A stretch of 64,000 bases of DNA from Wurfbainia villosa (taxonomy: Eukaryota; Streptophyta; Magnoliopsida; Zingiberales; Zingiberaceae). This document shows positions 50,501 through 63,279 of the stretch, one piece after another. The notes below the pieces were generated by a model, which saw only the letters and a list, made by a program, of their open reading frames with translations, was not told the DNA's origin and did no database searches. Each line of letters begins with the position of its first letter. The first letter of the stretch is position 1. Both the position numbers and the translations under genes were made by a program. The stretch covers positions 5,518,001 to 5,582,000 of the forward strand of contig CM046004.1 of the NCBI GenBank assembly GCA_025175895.1, written 5' to 3'.

Positions 50501-53500
50501 AAAAGGTGATTATGCTCGCCCCTCACCGTTGGTCCCTCGATAATGGTGAAGAGAGGTAAATCACCGGGGGGGGACTATGCCCCTTAACCCGTTTGTCAGA
50601 AACAACGGAGGGCTTCTGAGCCCGAGTGAGAATTTTAGATCCCACGTCGAGATTTGATCCCTGCCCACTTGTAGCAGCATCTACACTGCTCTAGTCCGAG
50701 GGGACTACAATGAGCTATTTTCAATTGGAGAGAAGATTGAGTGCCAAAACTTAATCGGATATATAGTGAAGATATTTCCTCAAATTTGTTGTGCACCTCA
50801 ATATAGAATGCATAGAAAGTAACAAAGGATCTAAAGTCTTATCTGTTGAACGAGGTCTTTTACACAGTAGAGCTCAAGGAAGAATCAAATCTAAGTTAAA
50901 GAGAAACAAAAATATATATATAGCATTTGTGGCTAAGGAAGAATAAAGAGACAAAAAATATCAAGAAGACCTATAAGAAAGGTGTTGAGGATGACTAATT
51001 GTCCTCTTTAACATCGGATGACAGCAATGAAGATTCTCAACATAGCACATATGGTAAAGAGAATGATGATGAAAACAGGAACATGAGCACAAACAACACC
51101 AAAAGGATGATTAAGAGCAAGGATAAAGAAAAGGACAAAAGTATTACATACGTCAATTGCAATGAAAAAGGTCACTGTCAACGCAATTTTCCGAAGTTGA
51201 AGAAAAAGGAAGAATAAAAGAAGAATAAGAAACCATTAAAAACAGCATAGGATGACACAATCTGATTCATCCAATGAAGAAACACCTCAGATATTTCATC
51301 ACCACTTGGCATTGGCGGTGATTGACGATCTTGTGAAAAGCTCAAGTGACAAAGAGGAAGATGATCCAAGTTTAATCACCATCAAATGACTTGAATAACG
51401 GCAAGGAGGCAAAGTCTTTCTCAATTGATACAATGTTAGGGGAAAGGCAAACTTGACAAAGTTGTTATCTAAATCAAAGGACGAAGCTAAAATATATGAA
51501 AAAGAATAATCTTACTCTAAAACAAGGATGGACTAAAAGAGGTTAAAGTTAGAGTAATCACATTTTAGAACACATGCTAGTGCTACTACTAAAAAAAGAC
51601 AATAGGAACCAAAGCAACTTCTTGCTCATATCACTGACCATGGATATGCAAGATAAGAATCGAAGCAGCATTGTCTAACTTATGGTAACAATCTAGCAGA
51701 AACTTCCAAGAAAATGGTCCCATACTTAGCAAAAATCTTACAGTAATTGAGATGCCTCCAAGGCCTCTATGATTGCTCACAACAACATGCCATCCATGTT
51801 TTGCAATTGAATAAGCACAATGCCTTAGGTACTGCCAAATCAAGTCAATGCAAAATTAGTTTTTTTATCAACAGATTCATTTACTTCAGCAAGAGTTAAG
51901 AAACAGATGATATTTCCAGTTAGCAATGTATAAAAACCAAGAGAAAATTCCAATTTATAGGTTCTTAGATAACTTTAGTTTCATTTTGGTTGACCGTGGT
52001 TCAAAATTCTTAACTTAGATTTAAACACGCTCCATTGCACAGAACAATAACCACAGTTGAAATTCTTATATCAAAAACATGGTGCCTGTCCAGATTGTTT
52101 GAGCTCTCTAATTGCAGCCATAATTATTGCATGAGAAAATCATTGTTATAGTTGATATTGAGATTTCTATCACTTTCTAACCTTTGATGCAGCCTTCGGA
52201 AAGATAGACATACTTTCACAATTCGTCAAAAAAAATTAGTTGGACAAGCTAATTGAAATCCTTTGGCATCAATAACCAGAGGATGTTAATAATATGAATT
52301 TTAGAAAAATGATATTACATTCATGGATTTATGGAAATAAATTACTTTGCCACCACTATAAACAACCTGAAAAAGGAAGCTTACAGGAGAAAAAGAATCA
52401 CTAGTCAACCCTGGCACCACAACTGCAATTGGTGTCCTGTCATCTTTTGAAATGGGGATGTCAGTAAAAGAGGGTCCTCCTATAACTGCATATTGGAAAT
52501 ATGAATTATGAAATTTACTCATACAAAATTTATGAAGAACATCAGAAGTACACAAGTGTATCCTATCAGGAAAATTGAACCATCCTTAAACAAGTGAAAA
52601 GGAAAATAAAGGTAAGGTATCTAATTATTAAACAGTCCAGTGACAATTTACTTCCTGCTCACAATTATGTGAGAAAAAGAAATATTCTTGTGTGATTTAG
52701 TTGAGAGTAAATCAGCATTTTATTCAATAGAAGAGAGAATAGTTATGCTTTGAAGAAATGTCAAACAATAATGAAATAATAAAAAGTACAATTTGAATTC
52801 AACACTTCAGGATAAACCTACCAAAACTAAAACTAATGAGTGACCTAATTGTTTTTAGAACTATTAAACCATCTGTAACTTTGTTTTCCTAGAATACGTA
52901 GCTAACTTTAAAGACTTGTTAATAAAACTAAGGATCTAACCAAGGTTCAAATCTCAAGACATGTGAGAGTTTCAGTATTTGATTGAAATGTCGTGTCAGC
53001 ATGCCAACATAGTGTGAGTGGTGAATAGAGGGGAAGAATGAATAAGATGAAAAAAGAAGAAAACAGACCTGATAACATTTTTCATGCCAGAGTTTCTAGC
53101 CTATCTAAAATGGTTCTTTAATACTGTGTCATGGATACACGTTACAAAAACTAGCAAACATTGCTCGAATTCATCTTGGTGGGTGTCATAGCATATCAAG
53201 GGATGTTGATTTGTGAAATACTCGTCAGCATGATCGACAGAGACAACACAAGAAAGATTACTTGTATCTATTAGTATTGTATTTTAGTAATTTACCAAAA
53301 TGAAATGATATATTTCAACCATGTCGAACAACACACACTGAGATTTCAAATTATGGATCTACTTTAGTATGGAGAGCCAACAACTAATAGAGAGTTATGT
53401 TGCAATGACATAGAAGTAGCACTTGAACAAAAAAAAAAAAACCAATAAGAAGTCTACAACCTCATGCCCCAGGTAATTTAGTCCTAGAATCTCATGTCCT

Positions 53501-56500
53501 GTTCAAGTCCTGTTGTAATGACCCTTTCTATTCTTATGCCTCAGCTAATCACAAAATCAAACATGAATAAAACATAATAAAATAAAAGTTTGGTTAGCTT
53601 GCTAACTAATGCTAAGTTGAATGAAAATTTCAGCGTACAAGATAGTTAATCAAGAAGTAGATGATTAAGTGTACCAATAGAACTCGTACTAGCATTTGAA
53701 TGAGGTAGATTCACAATAACATAATCCTCTTTGCAGAAGATGACTGCACAGCAAAAAGTCTAGATCATTGGGATCCTAGCCTGAGAAAATGTCAGGAAGT
53801 GGTGTCTGTTCCTGCCTACCAACATTTCGGCCACCATTGAGTGGTAGAAATTCCCCCATCCGGTGAAGGCCAAAAGCCCCAAAGATGAGCTGCAATCACA
53901 ATTCCACTTGAGGGCATGGGAAAAAGAGGTGGTACCAAGATTCCTCATCATTGCCTTGGCACATGACACAGGAGTGCTAAATCCCTAGCAGCCTTTTCTT
54001 TCTAAGGTTATCACAAGTGTTAAGTTGTTCGACACCAGCAAAGAATCGTCACTTTAGTTGTACAAAAGGAAGGCCAGATCAAATCAGCCTATGGGACCAG
54101 TCTACCTCCAACCAGCATGTCATAAGCTGGTTTAAACAAAACAGACCACTACTGTCCCATCTCCAAGTGATTTCCGCAGCACCAACCCCTTCTTGAGGCT
54201 CAGAACCAGCCAAACAAATCCCAGTTGGCGCTGATCTTGAGAAGGTGAAGCCAAATCAAAGATATGAGAAGTATATCTGTCAGAGCATAACTCCTTGGTC
54301 CATACAAAGAAAGAAGAGAGTAAAGAACAGCCTATCAACAACCACCTCCTGGATAGTGATCCACAATTATAGTATGCATGACTGGCTAAAATTTTCAATA
54401 AATAAAAAAACGCTTAGTTTAGTATCTAGCAACAATCCAGAGTAAGAACCCTCATAGTAACACTAGCCTTCAGAATCTAGAAGCAAGCAGAGGATAACTT
54501 AATTGACATAAATTCATTGTCATGAAGCCATACAGATATATCAGTGAAGAAAGAAATAGAAGACTACCAACTATCAGAAACAATTAACATATCACTATTA
54601 AATATAAAGCCATAAAGCATAAGATAAGTCAAGTTCCAAACTGAGGGATCTCATCATCTCAACCAAATGCCAAACATCAGATCAGATGATGCTGGCTGTT
54701 AGTTAATATACTACCCTCTGCCCACCTACTATACCAGAGATACAAGTCTGCAGTTTGGGTTTAGTAGTTTAAAACTCGAACTGCAATAACAGAATTCCTT
54801 CATCCTCCAAATGTTCCACCACTTATATGACCAGGATCCATCTAGACAAGCCATATCCCACCCTCTGGATACAAAATACACTCTGAAGCCTAGGCATTTC
54901 CAAGACATGGATGAACCAGGCAGATGACATAGCCACCACTGCTTATTAAGAGGGCTTCAACTTCAAATATACTCCTTCAAGCTGAGAATGCTAAACCCGA
55001 CAACATCAGTGGCTGGCAAACTACACTCCATGATGCAAGACACCAAGCTGGTGAAGCTGAGGATATCCTATAGTGACAAAAGAAATGAATAGCATCTAAC
55101 CTTATCCTAACCCAAACAAGCAACAGACAGACAGAAATAAGGGTACATGATCAGCAAAGTGAGAACACCATTCACAAGAATGTGCCTACAACATAATGAA
55201 AGGAAGGCTTTTTCCAAGGGTTCAGTCTACAAGAGACTCTAGAGATGAAACTCAATCAATAATCCCACTTCAGCCAGTTTCTACCCAATATGATCCAAGG
55301 TAAGAAAATGACAATGCCTGAGCAAGGCGCCTGAAGACCAGCATCCAGTGCTCCCCCATCATCCAATAACCCAATATATGATAAGGAAGACTTCCTGAGG
55401 TTAATCTGCAATCCAATAAAGATTGTAAAAGTTGTTGCTACAATCCAGAGAAACAACACTGCAGAAGGATCAGCCTGAGTGAATTTCTGCAAGCTATTAA
55501 TTGCTTAGAAAATGTCCTCCTCAAAGAAGGATGCTGCCAAGAACTCTCATCCACAATGGTCCTCTCCCCTACTTGAAGTGATGAGATAGAATTTTGCTGC
55601 CTTTGACCATTTACCATCATAGGAAAACATCTTTTCTGTTATCATCACCATCTTTAGCCAATCTGACCTTAGCTCTTAGCTGTCAGTTTCGCCTTAACTT
55701 CCTTAATTGAATCAAGCTCAAACAGAAAGGATAGTCTTGCCTGAACCACTGCTGGAGTCAATGGACCCCTCGGCAAGTGAGGAGATTATGTCTAGTTCCA
55801 CATATAAGAACTGCTCATGGCTAGCACCTCTCCTCCTAACCACCTAGCTCCATTTTCTCAACCTGCATATGAGGAACCACAGCTCGCACACCCATATATC
55901 TGCTGACAGAACAAGGACAAGACCAAGACTCTGCCATAGCTAAGAAATCCTGCTGAAAGATCCAAATTATTTTTGAAGGAAAGATATTAACATCTAGGGA
56001 ACCAATCTTGCAAGATTTGAAAATTAACGGGAATGGTAAAAAAAGTATGCATTTAAAATGGAACCTAAACATCCTTGAAAAAGGTCACAAACCTCTGGAT
56101 TCATACAATTATGATCTAGTTAAACAAAGGAATAATTACCCTCTCTATAACTGCTCTAACTGAAACAATTAAGCCTGAAGAGGCAGGCCTGATAATTCTT
56201 GCTCCACTAACCACTCCTGCAAGCTGTTAGATGCTCTCCTACTACCTAAACAATTAGGTCTCTCACGGACATCCACATTACAGTTAAAATCATCCCAACG
56301 AAGAACAACTCCTGACATAAACCCTCAATATAGTGAATTTCTTTGAAGAAATAACATTGCTTCGAGTGAAAGTGAGGTCCATAGGTTGAAGTGAACATAA
56401 TAGATAATCCTGACGCTTGCTCGTTGAGCAGCTCTGTGACTGAGAAGAGAAACCGAAAGCTAATCCCTTAGCATGCACTAGAGTCTAGGACAATCAAGGA

Positions 56501-59500
56501 TAGACAACCACCACGATTAAGAATACCATGAGAAAATATCTTCTGAGACTGGTTTTGCCTCTTGAAGCATAATAATATCACAGTTATGTTCCAACACACG
56601 ATCTATAACCCTCTGTCTTTTTGCCAGTCAATTAAGCCCCCGGATACTCCAAAACACAAATGTAAGTTGTAGGTTTGTAAAGAAAGATACACTCAGGTGG
56701 AAGCTGACCCAACCAACCAATCAAGAACCTGAGATTAATTCGACCACAATAAATTCCAAAGCCACTGGACTATCTCTAACTTTGAAGAACACAGCATGAG
56801 TGAAGAAGATATTAAGCTGCAAAGAGAAAGATATAGGGTAGCAAAGTGGATTGATACCATGTTGAAGGGTGGAAATCCCTAAATGCTGATTAGACATAAA
56901 CATGTAACTATAGTTAAAAATAATGCAAGTTCCTTATGATTTATTAGTTCTCAACATGGAAAGACCATCTCCATGTTCTACTTAGACCTATTTTATGAGT
57001 CTAAATTAATTCATACCTCATGAAATCACTTGTAACTTCAGATCTATTTATCATATCTAGTTGCATCACCTTGTGAACTTCAGGTCCATTTAAAGAAAAT
57101 TTATTCATACCTAGTTGATTCACTTGGAATTTGAAGCCTACCAAGTACTAATAACTTGAGTATTGATGAAACAGAGTTACTACCCATTTGGACGGTGGAT
57201 GACTGAGATATCCATGGTTATCAAGTTTTATATCAAGAATGCTAGCCCATTAAATATAAATGGTGCATTAAATTTTACTGCTGTCAATTCAATTCTCACG
57301 TGTTAATTACATGTAGCAACCATCATCTTCATGTAGAACGCAGCAACCACCAGACAGCAAATTGTAAAAATATCAATAAAATACACAGATAAGATAACAA
57401 AGCAGAGTAGACACCAATTTCATAGGGACATGTGGACTCGCCACAAGAATGGAAAAAGTTATGGATATTCAAATACTCCATACCATCAGAAGTCAGCAAC
57501 CAATCCAATGCAACAGTTTCACCATCATGCACAGAGAATAGCTTCCTGGAATATAATAGGAAATTGCTGAGTCTTCAAGAGAAAAAAGGAATCTTGTGAC
57601 CACCCACACCATGACAAATTAAATAGGCAATCGACAATCCACGATGTTAATTTCCAAGTGAAGATGAAATAAATTGAACTTGATTGTAATTGATTGTGAC
57701 AAATGTTATACCTACTGACTGGTAAAGAAGTTGAGGCCTAGATTATTTGACAATGTTCCAATATATTTCAGGAAAACTGAAAAAGGCTAACAAAGTAGTA
57801 TCCTTAAATCTTCCATACATGGCCTGACTCACATGTGCCTCCCTTGCTTTCCTAGTAGAAATAATTATGCAAGGCAGATGCATAATGATGAGCCTAAGTA
57901 CACTATGGTTATAGATGTTGAATGCATAGAGTTTGATTGATGCACTCCACGGATCAACACACAATGAAGGGTGTGAAGAGTAGAACTAGCTTGGGGTGTA
58001 GAGGTCGCACACTCTTGTCAATTTGGGGGGAAAGTATATGGCAATACATCTAATCCAATGGCCCACCCTCCGACCATACCAGTTGACAACTGATTTGACA
58101 TGATGTTATTCTCACCCTAACAAATCATACTTAGTGCTACCCAGACCAACCTAGTACTATATCAAACTTATCTACCATATTTTTAGTCAAATCAACCTAG
58201 AGTTATGTCAAACCTTTAGGTGATTTGTCGGTCCGACCTAGTGTTCCTGACCTTGATCTTCTAGAAGCTACGAGTCAATTCTATATATGCTGGATTTTAA
58301 TTAGTAACCTAATATTCCTCAAAGCTTGTACATGTAAACTAGACTCCTTGATCTACATAAGGAGATGTAAACGATCTTGCAAATGCATTATAGCAACGCT
58401 CTGGTGTATGTTTGACAGTGGCATAGTAAGAATTTATCTGTACAATCATTGGCATAGGCAAGCTTGCCGAAGCATGTAAAATTTATTTTTCTTGGTTGAT
58501 CTTGTTCTAGGGTGTGAACAATGGCATAACAAGACCTTTATCCTTACTATCATGGACGTAGTCAGGCTTGTTGAACCATGTAAGATCTGTTTTCTTTATT
58601 ATTCTGTGTCTTTCTCTTCTTCATGTACCCTGTGTCGATTGCTTATGTGGCATATAGGTGATGATATATTACTGTGTTTCTAGAAACCAGTGATAGATAA
58701 GGATCTTGGTATTTGAGCGGTAACACAGTCTTAAAAATAGCTTATTAACTGCAAAGCAATGTAATATTACGAGTGATCAGTTTCAGCTTATCAGACTTGC
58801 CCATAACACTACCCTGTAACTTTCATCTCGCTGTACAATGTTAGTGAAAATTTTAAATGTAAGGATTAATATTACTTTGTAGCAGTTGTAGCTTCATAAA
58901 CCTAGCATTTGTAACAGCTATATTAATGAAGTATAGTTTTGTAATTTATTAATCCAATTAATTGGGAAATGTCAGTAGAAAAATACTAAGGAACTGGAAC
59001 GGTTTGTTTTAGGCCTTTAATTAGTCAACAAGTTCTTTTACCTTGTGACATTAACCAATCTAGCTTCATGGATTCCTTCTTCCCCGCTATTTGTTTCTGT
59101 AATTCTTTTATGTTATCTACTCCATGTTCCACATCTTCTTCTCTTCCTAAACCTAATTAGAACTTAGAGGAGATAGATCTTCCAAAGAGATTTCATTGAT
59201 TTTTCAGCCCAAGCTTTGTCTACCTGCTTTCATTTGCATCCAGCAACTTGATACTGAATTTAGCTTTCAATGGGAGAAACCCGCCCAATTGATCTTGGAA
59301 GGCAGAAAGCGTTTTAAAATATTATATGACAGAAAAAGAAAACCTCAACAGCTATGCTTGGTGGAAATATTGCTATATGGATTCTGTTTGTACAAATAGT
59401 ACGTCATTTGATCACTCTGGTTTACCATTGCCTTATCCTTGGATTTTTTTTTTTTTTTTTTTTTTTGTTACAATGCTGTTAACAAGTTTCTGTGCAGTGA

Positions 59501-60766
59501 AGAGTTTAAAGGAGAAAATATTGAAAAGAATAAGTATAAGAATGAGAAATGATTATTTTGGGGGGAAAAAACATTTTCAACTATGCTGAACAAATCCATA
59601 TTTGAAGTCTGTGTCACCATTGTCTTTTCAGAAGAGAATACTGATCATATCCTTTTAGAGTTGGGTATTCATCAAACTGGCATTTAAGGAATGAAAACAA
59701 TCTTTAAAAAAATGACATGGTGCTTCCGAGGTTTTACCAAACTAACTGTTAGACTATGCAGGCATCACGAGATGGAAATATATCTAGAATTATCTTTCTA
59801 AGTTCATCATTGTTTTAGAATTGTAATGAATGTATTTTTATCTTCATGTGCTTATAATACTTGATGTAGATTTATTGGTGATATTTCAGAACATTATTCC
59901 AATATACAACTGAAACATAAGTATCATAATCACATTCAAAATCAATTTTCAATCTCAAACCAAAATCCCTTTTTTCTTGTCTCATTGGTGAATTAGGCAG
60001 TTACTAGAAACGCTAAGATACCAGTTGCAATAAGCAAGCATAAAAAGAACGAGCCGATTAAACAGGAAAGGCACAGACAACATGTAAACTACAGGGAAAA
60101 AAAACTTTTGAAGAATCATTTGCCTGAGACTTCTTCACATCACATGCGGACCATAATATTATTAGGAAGAATGCTAGAAGCTAGCAAGAAAAACTCTTCA
60201 TTTTCCAATATAGCATATTGAATTCATATTAAAACAGGAAGATAATGCAACTTGATCTCAAAAATACTTTTTGGTACCAACCTTCTATAAACAACCGACG
60301 GCGGCCTCCCAAAAAAATTCAAGAACACAGTCTGCAAATGAGGGCTCGAGAGCCACGGACTCGCCAGGTACCTGAAACCAATCGTAATAAGTATCGACCG
60401 CCCTTAAACCAATCCAACCCTGAGCATCAAGCACAGTCGATCGAGGAGAGAACCAATTGAGCGGCAATCTCACCTCCCATGAAGAATTCGACACTTCGAA
60501 ACGACCCCCTCGTAAATATTGGACCTGAGATTGAAGGTTAGAACCACCGGGTCCCCCCGGAACCCCCGAAAAAGGTCGCCCAAGAGGTGGATCTCGAGGA
60601 AGTTGTAGAGAAAGACTAGAAGAAAGAGGAGGGCGGTGGCAAGAAAGTGCGCCAACGGAACCATGGAGGCTGCCTGGAAGAGGAGTCCGGCGGCTGATAA
60701 TCTCTCGGAACATGCGGAAGACGCCATGGCGACCGACGATCCGCTCGAGGAGAGAGCGGTGGGCAT
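41543..60766 (-). CDS. EMB8-like alpha/beta hydrolase (ABHD1/3-type), membrane anchored
   Basis: Fourteen exons in transcription order: 60766-60474, 60371-60282, 57545-57484, 52485-52385, 51831-51742, 48306-48184, 47024-46947, 46512-46427, 46307-46259, 43634-43578, 43506-43376, 43282-43199, 42211-42142, 42007-41543. All junctions are GT-AG and the total of 1779 bp gives 592 residues in one frame. An N-terminal membrane segment (FLATALLFLLVFLYNFLEI) is followed by SPHLQTVFLNFFGR, VVVPGLTSDS, VSNHRGLGG, the nucleophile motif VGTSIGANIL, PWDLVVGDRF, LTRLANWEGIRK, NALDDPVC (acid) and THGGHLAYF (histidine). The C-terminus has a second membrane segment (WLLAYIAIVTTWPLLGSAL) and a basic tail. The start is the first in-frame ATG at 60766; a second at 60727 has a better context (GCCATGG). 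The family is named from a conifer embryogenesis-associated transcript; substrate unknown, lipid or ester hydrolysis inferred. Confidence 0.92.
42430..42860. repeat. Pyrimidine-rich quasi-periodic tract in an EMB8-like intron
   Basis: Loose repeats of CAACTTGATCGACTTGCTTGG, TCAATCCACTTGATTC and CATCCAACC words. It shares exact short words (GACTTGCTTGG) with 17970-17985, suggesting a common repeat family. It carries no coding frame. Confidence 0.45.
44792..44900 (+). repeat. 55-bp tandem duplication
   Basis: Units 44792-44846 and 44847-44900 both read CGCTGATCTATATCA.AGGATATCTACTTTGTC and end CATTTCATAGGCAC, with two or three differences. It lies in intron 9 of the EMB8-like gene, inside a stretch (about 44110-45020) that looks like another inserted repeat. 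Confidence 0.85.
45024..46113. mobile_element. CACTA-like (En/Spm) non-autonomous element
   Basis: The left end begins CACTACAAGAATATC, the canonical CACTA terminus. The right end, read inward on the minus strand, is a degenerate partner (CAAAAAAATCTCGAATTAGAGACC against CAAGAATATCCCATTTTAGAGACC). Both subterminal zones are arrays of AGAGACCGATTTT/GGTCTCTAAA units in both orientations, densest at 45900-46105, as expected for transposase-binding repeats of this superfamily. The middle (about 45370-45880) is GC-richer and may be captured host sequence; I recognise no gene in it. The element lies in intron 9 of the EMB8-like gene. Confidence 0.7.
48625..49490 (+). repeat. Diverged direct duplication of a ~380-bp unit
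   Basis: About 48625-49018 and 49125-49490 share, in the same order, GCATAAGT.GGCACTC, AATGATG.AAATTGGGTTAT, ACACCAACAGTA-type words, TAAAACCCCTCT.CAATC and TTGTGAAGTT.AC.AGGTAA.CCTTTCTC. Divergence is high. Its nature is unknown; it may be the remains of two LTRs or of a tandem insertion. It sits in intron 5 of the EMB8-like gene. Confidence 0.65.
49588..49930 (+). mobile_element. 3' fragment of an RTE-type LINE
   Basis: It aligns to the end of the RTE LINE at 13520-13858: GTGGACATATGAGGATGGAC, GAGAGTATTAGA, AAACTCCGA.AGATACGTTTA, ACTTAGACGACCAATAAAT, and the tail CCACCTAGTGGAATAAGGC plus TTG repeats. It is antisense to the EMB8-like gene. Stops break the frame. Confidence 0.8.
50010..51410 (+). 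pseudogene. Copia-type gag remnant, split by a SINE
   Basis: Broken frames carry gag-like sequence, ending with an acidic/lysine-rich stretch (50999-51217) and a decayed zinc knuckle, VNCNEKGHCQRNF, in which the expected first and last cysteines are lost. It lies in intron 5 of the EMB8-like gene, antisense to it. No LTRs are recognised around it. Confidence 0.6.
50489..50705 (-). mobile_element. tRNA-derived SINE with perfect 16-bp target duplication
   Basis: The 217-bp insert is flanked by two exact copies of TACAATGAGCTATTTT (50473-50488 and 50706-50721). Read on the minus strand, an A-box-like TAGAGCAGTGTA (50693-50682) is followed about 30 bp later by a B-box-like GGGATCAAATC (50661-50651) near the element's 5' end, the usual RNA polymerase III arrangement. 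There is no poly-A; the 3' end on that strand reads TTTTGCTACTACAAGT. A diverged relative lies at 39306-39405. Confidence 0.75.
53780..56660 (-). mobile_element. Degenerate L1-type LINE
   Basis: On the minus strand, in order: endonuclease pieces with MLQEAKPVSEDIFS (about 56575-56535) and WDDFNCNVDVRERPN (about 56300-56255); a reverse-transcriptase piece IGLQINLRKSSLSYIG (about 55430-55380); a LGDGTVV piece near 54160-54140 matching the motif before the C-terminal domain; and a zinc-finger-like CVMCQGNDEESWYHLFFPC at about 53970-53912. Stops and frameshifts are frequent. It occupies most of intron 3 of the EMB8-like gene (52486-57483), in sense with it. Confidence 0.75.
57546..60281 (-). other. 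2.7-kb intron 2 of the EMB8-like gene
   Basis: Mostly AT-rich with no exon. Around 58340-58660 two related segments (GGCATAGGCAAGCTTGCCGA and GGACGTAGTCAGGCTTGTTG, each followed by a CCATGTAA/GCATGTAA and T-rich string) resemble the R/U5 region of copia LTRs. I cannot define LTR ends. Confidence 0.4.
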
Positions 60767-60850
60767 GGGAGGCTGAACGATCGCGGTCACGGGGGAAGGC
60801 AAAAAGGCGAAACGAATGGGCTCGCTTCGTGACCTTCGTCAGTAATAGTA

Positions 60851-60860
60851 GAATATATAA
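60851..60860 (-). promoter_or_regulatory. Possible TATA box of the EMB8-like gene
   Basis: The minus strand reads ATTATATATTC here, about 90 bp before the ATG at 60766, with a pyrimidine/GC-rich leader between. Position and composition fit a plant TATA box; there is no transcript evidence. Confidence 0.4.
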
Positions 60861-63279
60861 TTGTCTGATCTCGTTGGTCTGGAGAGCTTTGTGGGACCCG
60901 CTTGCTCCGCCAGTTTATGTGCCACGCGGCAGTATTCTAGTCGTCGATCAGTTTACTTCGATGGAGCGGATTCCTTTTCTGACTTTGGTGGTTTAACGGT
61001 CGTGGTTGGACAGCGAGCGAGGGATTTGGTTAACAACTTTTGGTGGATGGCGAAATTATTAACTCCGATTTTTTTATTTTTTTATTTTGGGCAAAAGTTG
61101 ATTCATCTTTCTCTTTCTTTCTTTTTTTTTCTTTTTTTCTTTTTTTCTTTTTTTGCCATAAAACTAAATCGAAGTCTTAATTTTCATAATGTCATTAGTT
61201 AAAGTCTCACCTGAGCCAATCAAAATATGCTTTTAAAATAAAATTCTCAAAGCTGTTTTTTTTAGAGGTTTGAAACACTGTGAATGACAAATCACCTCTT
61301 GCAAAATTACTCCCTGTTAAGTAAAACAAATGAAAAAAATTTAAAAGACAATTTTATTTTTATTATCATTAAAAGGGTTTTTTTTCGGTGAAAAAAAAAT
61401 TCAAGGGTGGCAGATAAAAATGCATTTTATAAATCTTTTAAGGATTAAAGAAGACAATGCAATGATTTGTCAATCGTATATATTGGTGTAAAAAGTGACA
61501 CGTTCATTCATAGTATCTCCGTTAATTGATCTTACAATTAATACGAAAGAGATAAATCATGGGAAATATTTTTATTCAATTCAGGACTTGCGTAGTAGGA
61601 GGATAGACATCTTGAAAGACTTACAGCTCCTAGAAATTGACCCTTATTTATTGATGCAATTCTACTACTGTGCTAATTACAAGGCTCTCCCGTGAAGACT
61701 TGTCAATCGTCCATATGAGTATAGGTCTGGATTAATAATTGAATCGATCAAATTAATTAAATTGGAATTATTATTTAAAAAAAATTGAATCTATTGAACT
61801 TTTATAAAAAATTAAATAAATCAAACTAATAACAAATTTATTAATCCGATTGAAAATTAAATTAATTAAAATTATTTACTAATTGATTGATATTTTATAT
61901 CGCCGATTAATATTTTAACTATTTAATATATTATTTTTAATTTTTAATTTTATCAGTCAAGCAATCGAACAAAGCATTTTGAGATGAGTAATCAATTAAA
62001 TTTTTTTCTATTTTTTTTCAATTAACTTTTGAATATGTCAATTGATTGTCATGGTGTGAACAATTGCCTTCTATTCAATTTAATAGATTTCTAAATTTCA
62101 AAATTTAACCTAAATTGAAATAATTGATATTTAAAAAAAAAACAACTTAACCGAATTTAACTTTCGATTTCCATGTATTCAATCGGTTAATCTACATAAT
62201 ATATATTAGATACTATACTACGTATGAGTGAAAGACAAATGCAACTATTTAGAATTTTATAATAAAGGAGTTAAAAGTGGCTCCAGATCCGTTCCTTAAT
62301 TAAAAAAAACTAACATAATTTTATAATTATAATATTTTTTTTTAAAATATATATAATGTAATGTAAAATGTAAATAAAGAATGAGATTTATAAAAAAAAA
62401 TTGAAAGTTTTTTTTATAATAGAGAGGAGTAAAATTTTTACGTTGATGTGACATGGTACAGAATAAAAAAATACACTTCTATGATTTCTAGAGATATTTG
62501 TATTTTCGATTAATTATTATTTGTGTATTGTGTGCACTGCCCGGTGAACAAGGGGCAGTTTGGTCCACTGCAAAATTAAGTGTGTTTTTTTTTTGTTATT
62601 TTAATTTTTGTATGCATCATTGGCAATGCAAGGCGACCAAGGGCAATGTAGGCAGAGATTATAGACGAATATATAAGATACCAATCAGTGTAAGTGAAAT
62701 ATAAATTATAAATTATAAAAATAAAATATAGGGGCAAAATAAAAATTAACAAAAAAATCTAAAAATATCCTTAATTATAAATATCATCAAAGGGACTTTT
62801 TTTCCATAAACTATCAAAATAATATTTCTTTATATATATTTTTTTAAATACTTTTGTGTATTATCTATTCAGAGGTATCCAAGTTGCTCAAAGATGATTA
62901 CGGAGATTTATGTTTTGATAATTAAGACTACTGAGATTAAAGAAATATTTTAAATAAAAATTTATAAACGAAACTTTAATTATATTTTTTGTTTTTTGTT
63001 TTTAAGTTGGGTGATAAGTGATTTTCTGTCATTAAAATTTCTCTTTTATATATATATATATATCCTTTGTGTCAGTCAAGTGTGCATCTGTGCGCTCTTT
63101 CACTCATAAACAGTGAATTCATTGTTCAAAGCAACTGTAAGTGCACAGTTGACCGATGCACAGAAGAATGTTATATATATATATATATATATACACTGTG
63201 TGATTTATGCGCGACGGTTTTTTCATCGTCAGATCAATCGCGATTGCACAGTGAATAAAAAATGTACAATATTTTTTCC

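Noticed and set aside
60285..60713. 142-codon minus-strand open frame over EMB8-like exons 1 and 2
   Set aside because: It reads through the intron in another frame; the spliced model with SPHLQTVFLNFFG matches the family.
63049..63192. TA-dinucleotide runs as a possible regulatory hairpin pair
   Set aside because: Simple AT microsatellites are common in plant intergenic DNA; no gene nearby depends on them.
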